This document shows, one piece after another, positions 53,189-62,633 of a stretch of DNA of 64,000 nucleotides. Below the pieces are notes generated by a model that saw nothing but the letters and a program-made list of their open reading frames with translations, did no database searches and was not told where the DNA came from. This DNA comes from HXMU1420-2 sp034670145 (lineage in GTDB: Bacteria > Pseudomonadota > Alphaproteobacteria > Rhodobacterales > Rhodobacteraceae): assembly GCA_034670145.1 (NCBI GenBank), contig JAXMOA010000015.1:62001-126000 (forward strand), read 5' to 3'. Every line of letters starts with the position of its first letter. Position 1 is the stretch's first letter. The translations under genes and the position numbers were made by a program.

Positions 53189-54505
53189 ATGTCTTTGAAG
53201 AGCTCCTTTTTTGCGGCGACTGCGCTTTGCTTGATAAGCACTGGCGCGACGTTTGCAGACGGCCACAGCAAAACGATCACAATCGCCACCGTGAACAACG
53301 GCGATATGATCCGGATGCAGGGTTACACCGACACTTTCACCAAAGCGACCGGCATCAATGTTGAGTGGGTCACATTGGAGGAAAACGTTCTGCGTCAGCG
53401 GGTGACCACCGACATCACGACCAAGGGCGGTGCCTTTGATATCATGACCATCGGCATGTACGAAACGCCGATCTGGGGTGCGAATGGTTGGCTGGTGCCG
53501 TTGAATGATCTGTCCGCAGAGTACGATGTACAAGACATCCTGCCTGCAATGCGCGGCGGTCTTTCTCACGATGGCACATTGTATGCGGCACCCTTCTACG
53601 GTGAATCGTCAATGGTGATGTACCGCACAGACCTAATGGAAGCCGCCGGTCTGGAGATGCCAGCCGATCCGACATGGCAATTTATTCGCGAAGCTGCCGC
53701 CGCGATGGACGACCCAGAAAAAGACATCAATGGCGTTTGCCTGCGTGGCAAGGCCGGCTGGGGCGAAGGTGGTGCGTTTATTACCGTCACCGGTAACTCC
53801 TTTGGTGCGCGTTGGTTCGATGAGGACTGGAACGCACAGTTTGATCAGCCTGAATGGGCTGACGCGTTGAATTTCTATGTAAATCTGATGAACGACTTCG
53901 GTCCAGAAGGCTACGCGACGAATGGTTTCAACGAAAACTTGTCACTGTTCAATCAGGGCAAATGCGGCATGTGGATTGACGCGACCGTTGCTGCGTCCTT
54001 TGTGACCGGAGATGACTCGACAGTGGCTGATCACGTTGGCTTCGCACTGGCACCCAACTCTGAAGGCGTAGAAAAGCGTGCGAATTGGCTTTGGGCCTGG
54101 GCGCTGGCTATTCCGGCAGGTACCCAGCAGCAGGCTGAAGCCAAGCAATTCATCGAATGGGCCACTGGCAAAGCATATATTGAGCTGGTCGCGGGCAATG
54201 AGGGATGGGCCAACGTGCCTCCAGGCGCGCGGACGTCTCTCTATGCGAATGCAGAATATCAGAAAGTTCCATTCGCAAAGATGACGCTGGATTCGATCAA
54301 TGCAGCTGATCCGACCAACCCAACGGTTGATCCGGTGCCTTACGTTGGCATTCAGTTTGTCGCGATCCCTGAATTTGCGGGGATGGCTACCGAAGTGAGC
54401 CAAGAGTTCTCTGCGGCTTACGCTGGTCAACAGACCGTCGCAGAAGCGCTTGAGAAAGCTCAGGCGATTACAAACGAAACCATGGAAGCGGCTGGCTACC
54501 GCTAG
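53189..54505 (+). CDS. smoE: Sorbitol/mannitol ABC substrate-binding protein
   Basis: Periplasmic binding protein, 438 residues, with signal peptide MSLKSSFFAATALCLISTGATFA. KTITIATVNNGDMIRMQGYTDTF and GAFDIMTIGMYETPIWGANGWLVPL are characteristic of the polyol-binding SmoE of Rhodobacter. An AGGGAGGACAACGG site gives strong translation. It leads smoEFGKS-mtlK-frk; a hairpin follows it. Confidence 0.92.
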   Translation: MSLKSSFFAATALCLISTGATFADGHSKTITIATVNNGDMIRMQGYTDTFTKATGINVEWVTLEENVLRQRVTTDITTKGGAFDIMTIGMYETPIWGANGWLVPLNDLSAEYDVQDILPAMRGGLSHDGTLYAAPFYGESSMVMYRTDLMEAAGLEMPADPTWQFIREAAAAMDDPEKDINGVCLRGKAGWGEGGAFITVTGNSFGARWFDEDWNAQFDQPEWADALNFYVNLMNDFGPEGYATNGFNENLSLFNQGKCGMWIDATVAASFVTGDDSTVADHVGFALAPNSEGVEKRANWLWAWALAIPAGTQQQAEAKQFIEWATGKAYIELVAGNEGWANVPPGARTSLYANAEYQKVPFAKMTLDSINAADPTNPTVDPVPYVGIQFVAIPEFAGMATEVSQEFSAAYAGQQTVAEALEKAQAITNETMEAAGYR

Positions 54506-54518
54506 GTCTTCTTTCCTT

Positions 54519-54542
54519 GAGGGCGGCGTCTACGTCGCCCTC
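54519..54542 (+). other. Intercistronic stem-loop between smoE and smoF
   Basis: A 10-bp stem (54519-54528 with 54533-54542, one G-U pair) closes a 4-base loop, 14 bases after the binding-protein stop. It has the same position as the hairpin after chvE. Confidence 0.65.
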
Positions 54543-54612
54543 GAAATCCTGACTTTCCGTTTTCCCTGCTCTGTTTCTGGACGCATTTCGCTTCACAGGA
54601 AAGGACCGTCTC

Positions 54613-55491
54613 ATGGCCACCAAAGCATCCCGTTCCGCCGCCCGCTTCATGATGGCACCCGCGGTCGTCTTACTGCTTGGTTGGATGTTGGTTCCGCTGA
54701 CCCTGACGCTCTGGTTTTCTTTTACTAAGTATTTGCCCCTGCGCGGCGACAGCATTGATCGTGGTCTCGATTGGGTTGGATTCACAAACTACAGCCGGTT
54801 TATCTCATCCAGTTCGTTCTGGCCGTCAGTCCAGACAACGCTTGTCATGGTGGGCGGGGTTTTGTTGATCACCGTAGTGTTAGGCATCTTGTTGGCGATG
54901 CTATTGGATCAGCCGATCTGGGGCCAAGGCGTCGTGCGTATTCTTGTGATTGCCCCATTCTTTGTTATGCCGACGGTTTCCGCTCTGGTGTGGAAAAACA
55001 TGATGATGGATCCCGTCAATGGCATTTTTGCCCATCTCTGGCGGTTCTTCGGAGCAGAGCCCGTGGCATGGTTGCAGGATGCTTCACTCAGCTCGATCAT
55101 CATGATCGTCTCTTGGCAGTGGCTGCCTTTCGCAACCTTGATCCTCCTCACAGCTATTCAGTCGCTCGACAGTGAGCAGCTTGAAGCTGCCGAAATGGAC
55201 GGCGCACCGGCTCTCAAGAGGTTCTGGCATATCGTGCTGCCTCACCTGGCCCGTGCGATTACCATCGTTGTACTGATCCAGACCATTTTCCTTCTGTCGA
55301 TCTTTGCCGAGATTTTCGTAACAACCGGCGGCGCTTTTGGCACCCGCACCCTTACCTATCTGATCTTCCAGCGTGTCATTGACAGCCAGAACATCGGGCT
55401 GGGGTCCGCAGGCGGTGTCTACGCCATCATCCTTGCCAATATCGTTGCCATCTTCCTGATGCGCATCGTCGGCAAGAACCTGGACGCATAA
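54613..55491 (+). CDS. smoF: Sorbitol/mannitol ABC permease
   Basis: A 292-residue MalF-type permease with about six membrane segments. The EAA loop is LEAAEMDGAPALKRFWHIVLPHLARA. A GGAAAGG site precedes the ATG. It pairs with the SmoG-type permease 13 bases downstream. Confidence 0.92.
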   Translation: MATKASRSAARFMMAPAVVLLLGWMLVPLTLTLWFSFTKYLPLRGDSIDRGLDWVGFTNYSRFISSSSFWPSVQTTLVMVGGVLLITVVLGILLAMLLDQPIWGQGVVRILVIAPFFVMPTVSALVWKNMMMDPVNGIFAHLWRFFGAEPVAWLQDASLSSIIMIVSWQWLPFATLILLTAIQSLDSEQLEAAEMDGAPALKRFWHIVLPHLARAITIVVLIQTIFLLSIFAEIFVTTGGAFGTRTLTYLIFQRVIDSQNIGLGSAGGVYAIILANIVAIFLMRIVGKNLDA

Positions 55492-55504
55492 GAGGGCTGG
55501 ACAC

Positions 55505-56335
55505 ATGGCACGCGCAGTTACAACCAAACGCAAAATCATAACGACGGCCGCCGCTTGGACGATTGCCCTGATCATCTTTTTCCCGATTTACTGGACAATC
55601 CTGACCAGCTTCAAATCCGAAGCCCAGGCGATCAACGATCCTCCGCTGTTTTTCAACTTTGATTGGACGTTGGAGAACTACGCGGTCGTGCAGGAGCGAT
55701 CTGACTACATGAAATTTCTGTGGAATTCGGTGGTAATCGCAGGTGGCAGCACTTTGCTGGGTATCCTCATCGCAGTTCCTGCGGCCTGGTCTATGGCCTT
55801 CGTGCCCTCCAAGCGCACCAAAGATATCCTGCTTTGGATGCTCTCAACCAAGATGTTGCCAGCCGTTGGCGTTTTGTACCCAATTTCGCTGATCTTTGTA
55901 GAGTTCAATCTGTTGGACACGCGCGGCGGCCTGATGGTTGTTCTGATGCTGATCAATCTGCCGATAATCGTCTGGATGCTCTACACCTACTTCCGTGAGG
56001 TCCCCGGCGAGATCCTGGAGGCCGCCCGCATGGACGGCGCGACCCTGAAAGAAGAGATCCTTTACGTCCTGACGCCCATGGCGATACCCGGCATCGCCTC
56101 AACACTGCTATTGAATTTCATTCTTGCCTGGAACGAAGCGTTCTGGACGCTCAATCTGACGGCGGCAAAGGCGGCCCCTTTGACGGCCTTTATAGCCAGC
56201 TATTCCAGCCCTGAGGGTCTGTTTTTTGCGAAACTCAGCGCAGCTTCCACCATGGCCATAGCCCCGATTCTGATCTTGGGCTGGTTCAGCCAGAAACAAC
56301 TCGTCCGCGGTCTGACTTTCGGCGCGGTGAAATAA
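55505..56335 (+). CDS. smoG: Sorbitol/mannitol ABC permease
   Basis: A 276-residue MalG-type permease with about six membrane segments. The EAA loop is LEAARMDGATLKEEILYVLTPMAIPG, preceded by NLPIIVWMLYTYFREVPGEI. It completes the transmembrane channel and is followed 12 bases later by the ATPase gene. Confidence 0.92.
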   Translation: MARAVTTKRKIITTAAAWTIALIIFFPIYWTILTSFKSEAQAINDPPLFFNFDWTLENYAVVQERSDYMKFLWNSVVIAGGSTLLGILIAVPAAWSMAFVPSKRTKDILLWMLSTKMLPAVGVLYPISLIFVEFNLLDTRGGLMVVLMLINLPIIVWMLYTYFREVPGEILEAARMDGATLKEEILYVLTPMAIPGIASTLLLNFILAWNEAFWTLNLTAAKAAPLTAFIASYSSPEGLFFAKLSAASTMAIAPILILGWFSQKQLVRGLTFGAVK

Positions 56336-56347
56336 GGAACCTGAAAC

Positions 56348-57352
56348 ATGGGACAGATCACACTCAAGCAGGTCACCAAAAGCTTCGGCGAAACGCAGGT
56401 CATCCCACCGCTTGACTTGACCATCGAGGATGGAGAATTCACCGTTTTCGTCGGCCCCTCGGGCTGCGGAAAGTCAACGCTGTTGCGCCTGATCGCTGGG
56501 CTTGAGGATATCACATCTGGTCATATTGAAATTGATGGCAAGGACGCCACTGACGTGGTCCCCGCTAAACGAGGCCTTGCCATGGTGTTCCAGTCCTATG
56601 CGCTCTATCCGCATATGACGGTGCGCAAGAATATCGCTTTTCCGCTACGTATGGCCAAACTTGACGCGGCTGAAATCACCAAGCGGGTTGAAAGTGCGGC
56701 GTCTGTTCTGAACCTGACTGATTACCTAGACCGGCGTCCCGGTCAACTTTCGGGTGGGCAGCGCCAGCGCGTTGCAATTGGTCGCGCAATTGTTCGGGAG
56801 CCCTCGGCCTTCCTGTTTGACGAACCGCTGTCGAATCTCGATGCCGCGCTGCGTGTGGGGATGCGGATGGAAATCTCCGAACTCCACAAAAAGCTTGCCA
56901 CGACGATGATCTATGTCACCCACGACCAAGTCGAGGCCATGACAATGGCCGACAAAATCGTTGTGTTACAGGCCGGGGTGATTGAGCAGGTCGGCTCTCC
57001 ATTGGAACTCTACCGCACACCACTCAATACATTTGTTGCGGGTTTCATAGGCTCGCCCAAGATGAACCTTATCACTGGCGAAGAGGCCGCAAAGCACGAC
57101 GCCCATACCATTGGCGTGCGGCCTGAACATATCGACGTGGTCGAAAGTGGCGGCCAGTGGCAGGGTACTGTTGGTGTGGCTGAGCACCTCGGATCTGACA
57201 CGTTCTTTCACATTCATAACACGGGACTGGCAGAAACCCTGACCGTCCGTGCCATTGGTGACGTGAGCCTGAAACACGGCGATACGATCCATCTGACACC
57301 ACGGGCCGACGAAATCCACCGGTTTGATGCCCAGGGTTTGCGGACAGCATGA
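56348..57352 (+). CDS. smoK: Sorbitol/mannitol ABC ATPase
   Basis: MalK/UgpC-type ATPase, 334 residues. Walker A GPSGCGKST, Q-loop FQSYALYPHMTV, signature LSGGQRQRVAIGRAIVR, Walker B AFLFDEPLSNLD, and a C-terminal TOBE region (IGVRPEHIDVVESGG). Its stop overlaps the start of the dehydrogenase gene (ATGA). Confidence 0.93.
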   Translation: MGQITLKQVTKSFGETQVIPPLDLTIEDGEFTVFVGPSGCGKSTLLRLIAGLEDITSGHIEIDGKDATDVVPAKRGLAMVFQSYALYPHMTVRKNIAFPLRMAKLDAAEITKRVESAASVLNLTDYLDRRPGQLSGGQRQRVAIGRAIVREPSAFLFDEPLSNLDAALRVGMRMEISELHKKLATTMIYVTHDQVEAMTMADKIVVLQAGVIEQVGSPLELYRTPLNTFVAGFIGSPKMNLITGEEAAKHDAHTIGVRPEHIDVVESGGQWQGTVGVAEHLGSDTFFHIHNTGLAETLTVRAIGDVSLKHGDTIHLTPRADEIHRFDAQGLRTA

Positions 57353-58122
57353 ACCGACTATCAGGGAAAACGGCGCTGATCACAGGCGCAGCGCGGGGCA
57401 TCGGGTTGGCTTTCGCCAAGGCCTATGTGGCCGAAGGCGCACGTGTGGCCATTGCCGATATCGATTTCGACCGTGCACAGGCGGCGACCGCCGAGATCGG
57501 TGAGGCCACGATCGCAGTGCACATGGATGTGACGGATCAGGCCAGCATTGATGCAGGCGTCGCCGCCACGGTCGAAGCCTTTGGTCAGATCGACGTTCTT
57601 GTTAACAACGCCGCCATTTTCACTGCGGCCCCGATAGATGAGATCACGCGTGAGGATTACGCCCGCATTTTTGATATCAACGTCAGCGGCACCCTGTTCA
57701 CTACCCAGAGCGTCGCTCGCCATATGATCAAGCATGGTATCAAGGGCCGTATCATCAACATGGCCTCACAGGCAGGGCGCAGGGGAGAAGCCCTTGTTGC
57801 GGTCTATTGTGCCAGCAAGGCGGCCGTCATCTCGCTTACGCAATCCGCCGGACTGAACCTGATCCAACACGGTATCAACGTGAATGCCATCGCTCCGGGA
57901 GTAGTGGATGGCGAACACTGGGATGGTGTCGATGCCTTCTTTGCCAAATACGAAGGCAAGGCACCGGGCCAGAAGAAACGCGAAGTGGGCGGGGCCGTTC
58001 CTTTTGGGCGCATGGGCACCGCCGAAGACCTGACCGGCATGGCCGTGTTCCTTGCCAGCGAAGACGCATCTTACATTGTAGCCCAGACCTACAATGTGGA
58101 TGGCGGGAACTGGATGAGCTGA
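57349..58122 (+). CDS. smoS: Sorbitol dehydrogenase (short-chain dehydrogenase)
   Basis: NAD-dependent oxidation of D-sorbitol to D-fructose. The 257-residue protein has the SDR nucleotide motif TGAARGIG (residues 13-20), NNAA, and the catalytic Ser-Tyr-Lys (NMASQAG, then VYCASKAA). GIKGRIINMASQAGRRGEALVAVYCASK is close to known SmoS enzymes. It overlaps both neighbours by a few bases, so it is strictly coupled with transport and mannitol oxidation. Confidence 0.91.
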   Translation: MNRLSGKTALITGAARGIGLAFAKAYVAEGARVAIADIDFDRAQAATAEIGEATIAVHMDVTDQASIDAGVAATVEAFGQIDVLVNNAAIFTAAPIDEITREDYARIFDINVSGTLFTTQSVARHMIKHGIKGRIINMASQAGRRGEALVAVYCASKAAVISLTQSAGLNLIQHGINVNAIAPGVVDGEHWDGVDAFFAKYEGKAPGQKKREVGGAVPFGRMGTAEDLTGMAVFLASEDASYIVAQTYNVDGGNWMS

Positions 58123-59606
58123 TGAAAGCGCAACCTGCTAAAAAGCTATCCAATGCAGCCCTTGGGTGTCTTCCAGAGGGCATCAAAGTCCTGACCTATG
58201 ACCGCAGCAAGCTAACGGCCGGGGTTGTTCATATCGGACTTGGCAATTTCCACCGCGCCCATCAGGCGTGGTACTTGCATCGTCTTATGCAGCAGGGGCT
58301 GGCACGGGATTGGGCGATCATCGGCGCCGGCGTGCGGCCCTATGATGAAGAACAGCGGAGCAAGCTGGCAGACCAAGACTACCTGACCACCCTGATCGAA
58401 TTGTCGCCAAACGGCCGCTCAGCCGAAATCATCGGCCCGATGATTGATTACACGCCAATCCAGCCGACCAATGCGGCGCTGATCGCGCAGATGGCCCAGC
58501 CCGAAATCAGGATCGTTGCACTGACAGTAACCGAGGGCGGGTACTACATTGATCCCCTCACCAAGGGTTTTGATGCCGTGCATCCCGATATCCTCCATGA
58601 TGCCAACAATCCAGAAGCACCCAGGACTGCCTTCGGTGCAATGGTCGCCGCGCTACGCCTGCGGCGTGATACCGGAACCGGTCCCTTCACGGGTCTTAGC
58701 TGCGACAATCTTCAGGGCAATGGAACGATCCTGAGACAAACCATTGTGTCTTTGGCACGCCTCTCTGATCCTGATCTTGCGGGTTGGATTGATGCGTCCT
58801 GTAGTTTCCCCAATTCGATGGTAGATTGCATCGTACCCGCAACCGGTCCCAAGGAACTGGAGTTGGTGCGCGACCTCGGCATAGACGATAGAGCTCCGGT
58901 CACCCATGAAAGTTTCCGCCAATGGGTCATCGAAGACAAATTCTGCGCAGGTCGCCCGGATTGGGAAAAGGCCGGCGCCACCTTTACAGATAATGTGCAT
59001 GATTTTGAGGCGATGAAGATTCGCATTCTAAATGGCGGGCATCAGGTGATTGCGGGTGTTGGCGAGGTTCTATCGATTTCTACGATCGCTGACTGTATGG
59101 CCAGGGAAAACATTGCGCGATTGTTCACCAAGCTCGCCCGTACAGAAATAGCTCCCCTTGTTAAAGCTGTGCCTGACATGACGCCCGAGCACTATGTAGA
59201 CGTGATCGCTGACCGGTTTTCTAATCCTTTGATTGAGGACACAACCCGCCGGGTGGCTTTTGACGGATCGTCGCGGCATCCGGGCTTCATTGTTCCGTCA
59301 ATCCGCGATGGCCTGTCCGCAGGAACACCCATCGACGGGCTCGCGCTGATTTCCGCAGTTTGGGCACGCATGTGCGACGGAACGCGAGAGGACGGTAGCC
59401 TGATCGAGCCAAATGATCCCGTCTGGCACACCCTTCAAGAAACCGCAAAAGAGGCCCGGGGGAACCCATCCACCTGGCTTGCACAGACTCAATTCTATGG
59501 CGATCTGGCGCAGCAACCGCGTTTTGCCAAAGCATTTGAAAAGTGGCTGATGATGATCTGGGCAGATGGCGTCGACGCAGCGATCGATGAATATTTGGCC
59601 GGTTAA
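58122..59606 (+). CDS. mtlK: Mannitol 2-dehydrogenase
   Basis: Long-chain polyol dehydrogenase that oxidises D-mannitol to D-fructose. The 494-residue protein begins MKAQPAKKLSNAALGCLP, followed by VVHIGLGNFHRAHQAWYLHRLM (nucleotide-binding) and the catalytic region MKIRILNGGHQVIAGVGEVL. The start at 58122 overlaps the smoS stop; the frame extends back to 57807 only as a shadow inside smoS. The product fructose is phosphorylated by the next gene. Confidence 0.93.
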   Translation: MKAQPAKKLSNAALGCLPEGIKVLTYDRSKLTAGVVHIGLGNFHRAHQAWYLHRLMQQGLARDWAIIGAGVRPYDEEQRSKLADQDYLTTLIELSPNGRSAEIIGPMIDYTPIQPTNAALIAQMAQPEIRIVALTVTEGGYYIDPLTKGFDAVHPDILHDANNPEAPRTAFGAMVAALRLRRDTGTGPFTGLSCDNLQGNGTILRQTIVSLARLSDPDLAGWIDASCSFPNSMVDCIVPATGPKELELVRDLGIDDRAPVTHESFRQWVIEDKFCAGRPDWEKAGATFTDNVHDFEAMKIRILNGGHQVIAGVGEVLSISTIADCMARENIARLFTKLARTEIAPLVKAVPDMTPEHYVDVIADRFSNPLIEDTTRRVAFDGSSRHPGFIVPSIRDGLSAGTPIDGLALISAVWARMCDGTREDGSLIEPNDPVWHTLQETAKEARGNPSTWLAQTQFYGDLAQQPRFAKAFEKWLMMIWADGVDAAIDEYLAG

Positions 59607-59686
59607 ACCACAGGCCGCCACGTGAGCAAAGCTTGCCCGGAGCCTCGCAATACTTCCACCAAGAGGGCCCGAATGGAGAGAACCAG

Positions 59687-60613
59687 ATGATCCTGTGTTG
59701 CGGAGAAGCCTTGATTGACATGATCCCTGAGCCAACCGTTTCAGGGGAGGACGGCTTCGTTCCCCATGCTGGCGGGGCGGTGTATAACACTGCGGTGGCT
59801 TTAGGGCGTTTGGGAGCGCAAGTCGGAATGCTAACTGGGCTGAGCAGTGACCTGTTCGGCACAACCCTGTGCGCGGGCCTGGAAGCGTCCAATGTCGACT
59901 CATCACATGTGATTTACAGCGACCGACCGACAACACTGGCCTTTGTTCATCTGGTAAATGGCCATGCCAGCTATACATTCATGGATGAAAACTCTGCCGG
60001 TCGCTTGCTGACACCTGCAGACATGCCGGTGTTGGCACAGAGTGTGTCAACGCTCTATTTTGGGGGCATAAGTCTGGCTTGCGAACCAGGGGCCGATGCC
60101 TATGCCGCGCTGTTGGAAGCCGAAGGAGCCTCGCGTGCTGTGATGCTCGACCCGAACATTCGTCCAGGATTCATTGAGGATGAGACGCGTTACCGCAATC
60201 GTTTGAACCGGATGATCGCTGCCGCCGACATCATCAAGGTTTCGGATGAAGATCTGATCTGGATCAACAATGCGCCAATCACGCCACAGGAAAAAGCCCA
60301 AGACTTATTGGACATGGGTCCTTCGGTTGTGATCCTGACACAAGGCGGCGCCGGCGCAAAGGTGTTCCTTCGAGGCGGCGGCACGGCACATATTGCATCT
60401 GAACAGGTCAAAGTGGTCGACACGATTGGCGCCGGAGACACCTTTAATGCAGGCGTCCTTGCAAATTTAGCGCTAAGCGGGTTTCTGAGTAAAAACAGGC
60501 TGGCAGAATTGCCTGCCCATGCCGCTGAAGAAGCACTCAGATATGGAGCAAAAGTCGCAGCCGTCACCGTATCGCGCGCGGGCGCAAATCCGCCTTGGGC
60601 CCATGAACTATGA
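59687..60613 (+). CDS. Fructokinase (PfkB family carbohydrate kinase)
   Basis: A 308-residue ribokinase-fold kinase, probably forming fructose 6-phosphate from the fructose made by the two dehydrogenases. N-terminal CCGEALIDMIPE and GGAVYNTAVALGRLG, and the C-terminal PfkB signature VDTIGAGDTFNAGVLANL with the catalytic Asp. The start at 59687 has TGGAGAG upstream. It is the last gene of the operon; the truncated IS6 element begins immediately after its stop. Confidence 0.9.
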   Translation: MILCCGEALIDMIPEPTVSGEDGFVPHAGGAVYNTAVALGRLGAQVGMLTGLSSDLFGTTLCAGLEASNVDSSHVIYSDRPTTLAFVHLVNGHASYTFMDENSAGRLLTPADMPVLAQSVSTLYFGGISLACEPGADAYAALLEAEGASRAVMLDPNIRPGFIEDETRYRNRLNRMIAAADIIKVSDEDLIWINNAPITPQEKAQDLLDMGPSVVILTQGGAGAKVFLRGGGTAHIASEQVKVVDTIGAGDTFNAGVLANLALSGFLSKNRLAELPAHAAEEALRYGAKVAAVTVSRAGANPPWAHEL

Positions 60614-60721
60614 CAAAGAATCCGAAAATCGCATGACTATTTTCACCGGACCTTCCTTCCTTTTCAAAATCAAAGAAGTCGCCGGCGGGAAGGGCAGAAT
60701 TCTTGTTGCCATCGCAGGGCC

Positions 60722-60895
60722 AAACTTTGCAATCCACCGCCGGATCGTTTGGTACGACACGTCGCTACCGCGTTCTAAGAGCAATTCCTCGACTTCGCGA
60801 AGGCTCATATTGAACCGGCAATAAAGCCAAACCCTGTGCGCAATGATCTGAGGTGGAAAGCGGTGACGTTTGTAGTTGATCGACGGAGCGCGCAT
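60722..60895 (-). pseudogene. IS6 family transposase, N-terminal fragment
   Basis: The first 58 residues match IS6-family transposases (NYKRHRFPPQIIAHRVWLYC, SLREVEELLLERGSDVSYQTIRRWIAKFGPA). The frame then runs on to 60608 with unrelated sequence, so the catalytic DDE domain is missing. It lies against the end of frk and marks an old insertion and deletion. Confidence 0.85.
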
Positions 60896-61045
60896 CAGCG
60901 CTGACTATCCATAAGGACCGCTACCTGCAATTATCACCGGCTTAATGGGCGGTCTCCTAAAAAGGCATTGAAAGTTGTTAGTTTTACTGGCTTAATTCAG
61001 TGGAATAGAGTTGGATGAATCACGTTACCTTTGGAGTAATAAAAA

Positions 61046-61403
61046 ATGAAAAATAATTTTGACTATTGCCATCTCTAGCTTCTCCGCGATGAGTGTTAAC
61101 GCAGATAGTAGTAATAGCGTACCCTACAAAGAACGGGTAAACGTGAAAGTCGGTCAAGGCGTGGTTATTCACGGTCTTCGCGGCGACTGTGGTAAAGCAC
61201 CGACAAAGTCGGCGGTTGCCTCAATGGAACAAAAGTACCGAGATATTAAAGTTGGGAAAATCGTCGCAGGTAAGGCCGGTGTTCGTCGGAGTCGTAGCTG
61301 TGGCGGAGCAACACCTGTTGTTGAGGCGGTTTTTGTTGCTCAAAAAAAGGGCAGAGTAAAGATCGAACTGTTTGGGGATCCTATTTCCATCAAAGTGAAA
61401 TAA
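61046..61403 (+). pseudogene. Secreted small protein gene with a one-base frameshift in the signal peptide
   Basis: The long frame (from TTG 61059) encodes 114 residues, unrecognised, with two cysteines (GDCGK, RSCGG). An ATG at 61046 with GGAG upstream is one frame off and stops within ten codons. Dropping one A at 61055 joins them to give MKNILTIAISSFSAMSVNA, a good Sec signal. Either the gene is inactivated, the TTG is used, or slippage occurs in the A/T-rich run. The region is AT-rich compared with its surroundings. Confidence 0.6.
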
Positions 61404-61435
61404 GACTGAAGCGGCGAGTGTCTTATGGTCAGGCC

Positions 61436-61573
61436 CCATAGCCAATAGATAACGAGTGCGGCGAGTGCGAAGGCGGATAGGAAGACATTTGGGCATCTGT
61501 CGTATCGGGTTGCTATGCGCCGCCAATCCTTGAGCCTGCCAAACATGATCTCAATCACTGCCCGGCAGTGCAT
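61436..61573 (-). pseudogene. IS5 family transposase, C-terminal fragment
   Basis: About 46 residues resemble the end of IS5-type (IS427 group) transposases: IEIMFGRLKDWRRIATRYDRCPNVFLSAFALAALVIYWLWG. No catalytic aspartates remain, and the homology starts abruptly at about residue 7. It is a remnant of a second insertion sequence. Confidence 0.8.
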
Positions 61574-61874
61574 CGCGCAGCGATGTCACGAGAGGGGCGG
61601 TTAGGACCGGCGTTCCGTCAAGAAGTTCCATCTCTGCGCCTGGCAGTGGCAATGGAAAGGCGCTGTTGTAAGGGGAGCCCGTCGTTTCAGCATCAGCCAA
61701 GAAACGCTGTGCCTCAGCGTGCTCGACTTCGCTAACCTCGTAAATCTTGGTGAACTTTTCACCGCAGAGAATGTGTTCTTCCAAAGCATCAATGAGTTGG
61801 GGTTCTTTGGAGCCGTGATTGCCAGAGGCAATCTTCTGAATGGACTTATGCGAAGGAAACCGAGGGCTACACAC
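61551..61874 (-). CDS. Hypothetical open frame, possibly a truncated gene
   Basis: 107 residues from a GTG, unrecognised. The composition (KEPQLIDALEEHILCGEKFTKIYEVSEVEHAEAQRFLADAETTG) looks protein-like, but there is no good ribosome binding site, and its end abuts the IS5 fragment. It may be the 3' part of a disrupted gene. Confidence 0.3.
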   Translation of the reverse strand: MCSPRFPSHKSIQKIASGNHGSKEPQLIDALEEHILCGEKFTKIYEVSEVEHAEAQRFLADAETTGSPYNSAFPLPLPGAEMELLDGTPVLTAPLVTSLRDALPGSD

Positions 61875-61909
61875 GTAGCAAGGTCTGTTTCTCGGACAAT
61901 TGGTTCAAG

Positions 61910-62314
61910 ATGCGCCGATGGGAGAAGGGGCTTGCCCAGATAAAGGCGGACCGGGAGAACCAAACAGGTCAGACGCTCGGCCAAGTCATTCTTACACAGA
62001 TGGCTGAAGGCGGTGCCGATATCGACATCAGTGGTCTGGAATTCGATTTCGTGCGCTCGATCCGCGTCTGGGATGTTCGATACTACAGCCATAGCGAACG
62101 CGGTCGCGACGATAACTGCTCTGAGAGCTACAATATTCGCCTCGGGACCTATGGCACGCAGGGCGAATTCGGATGGCAACGCACGACACCGGCGGCCGCC
62201 CCGCAGTGGGTGCTGCCGTCGCGGCGCTGTTCGTCATCGAATTGGCGACGCGGGGTTGGCGTTGAATGGGAAGATCACGAAGGCAACCATGGATACGAGT
62301 GGGTGGCCTACTAA
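61910..62314 (+). CDS. Hypothetical protein
   Basis: 134 residues, no family recognised. It contains ADIDISGLEFDFVRSIRVWDVRYYSHSERGRDD and a Trp/Gly-rich C-terminus (GVEWEDHEGNHGYEWVAY). The frame is open upstream to about 61796, and no clear ribosome binding site precedes the ATG, so it may be a fragment. It converges with the Arc-type gene, stopping 3 bases away. Confidence 0.35.
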   Translation: MRRWEKGLAQIKADRENQTGQTLGQVILTQMAEGGADIDISGLEFDFVRSIRVWDVRYYSHSERGRDDNCSESYNIRLGTYGTQGEFGWQRTTPAAAPQWVLPSRRCSSSNWRRGVGVEWEDHEGNHGYEWVAY

Positions 62315-62316
62315 GG

Positions 62317-62631
62317 CTATTCCCCGATATCCTTCATGCGTTCCGATATATCGCCCGCAATACGCTCGTATAGGGCGGCTTGCTTGTCTCTGGGTGAGCC
62401 CGGTTGCGGGCTTCTCCTTCGGATTCGTTTGGCGAGCCAGAATAGCATTCGGGCTGCGGGGTCGCTGATGTTTTCCGGGACTGGCGCGGGGTAGTTTTCT
62501 TCAAGGACGGCAACGACCTCAGCGTTCATGCTACGGTGGTTGCTCTCGGCCGCAAGCCGTATCCGGTCACGAAGGCCATCCGGCAATCGCACGATGAACT
62601 TGTCCTGATTTTGAGCACTTTGTTCTGACAT
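62317..62631 (-). CDS. Arc-family ribbon-helix-helix regulator
   Basis: A 104-residue DNA-binding protein. The N-terminal ribbon-helix-helix DKFIVRLPDGLRDRIRLAAESNHRSMNAEVVAVLEENYP matches the Arc family; the C-terminal 50 residues are basic and then amphipathic. The start at 62631 is preferred over 62682, which lies in the operator region. It is divergent from a second Arc-type gene, giving a phage-like two-repressor switch. Confidence 0.82.
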   Translation of the reverse strand: MSEQSAQNQDKFIVRLPDGLRDRIRLAAESNHRSMNAEVVAVLEENYPAPVPENISDPAARMLFWLAKRIRRRSPQPGSPRDKQAALYERIAGDISERMKDIGE

Positions 62632-62633
62632 GG

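Noticed and set aside
57807..58121. N-terminal extension of the mannitol dehydrogenase frame
   Set aside because: Lies inside smoS in another frame; the ATG at 58122 overlapping the smoS stop gives the family N-terminus.
61601..62179. 192-codon open frame on the minus strand
   Set aside because: Overlaps two more protein-like frames and has no ribosome binding site or family match.
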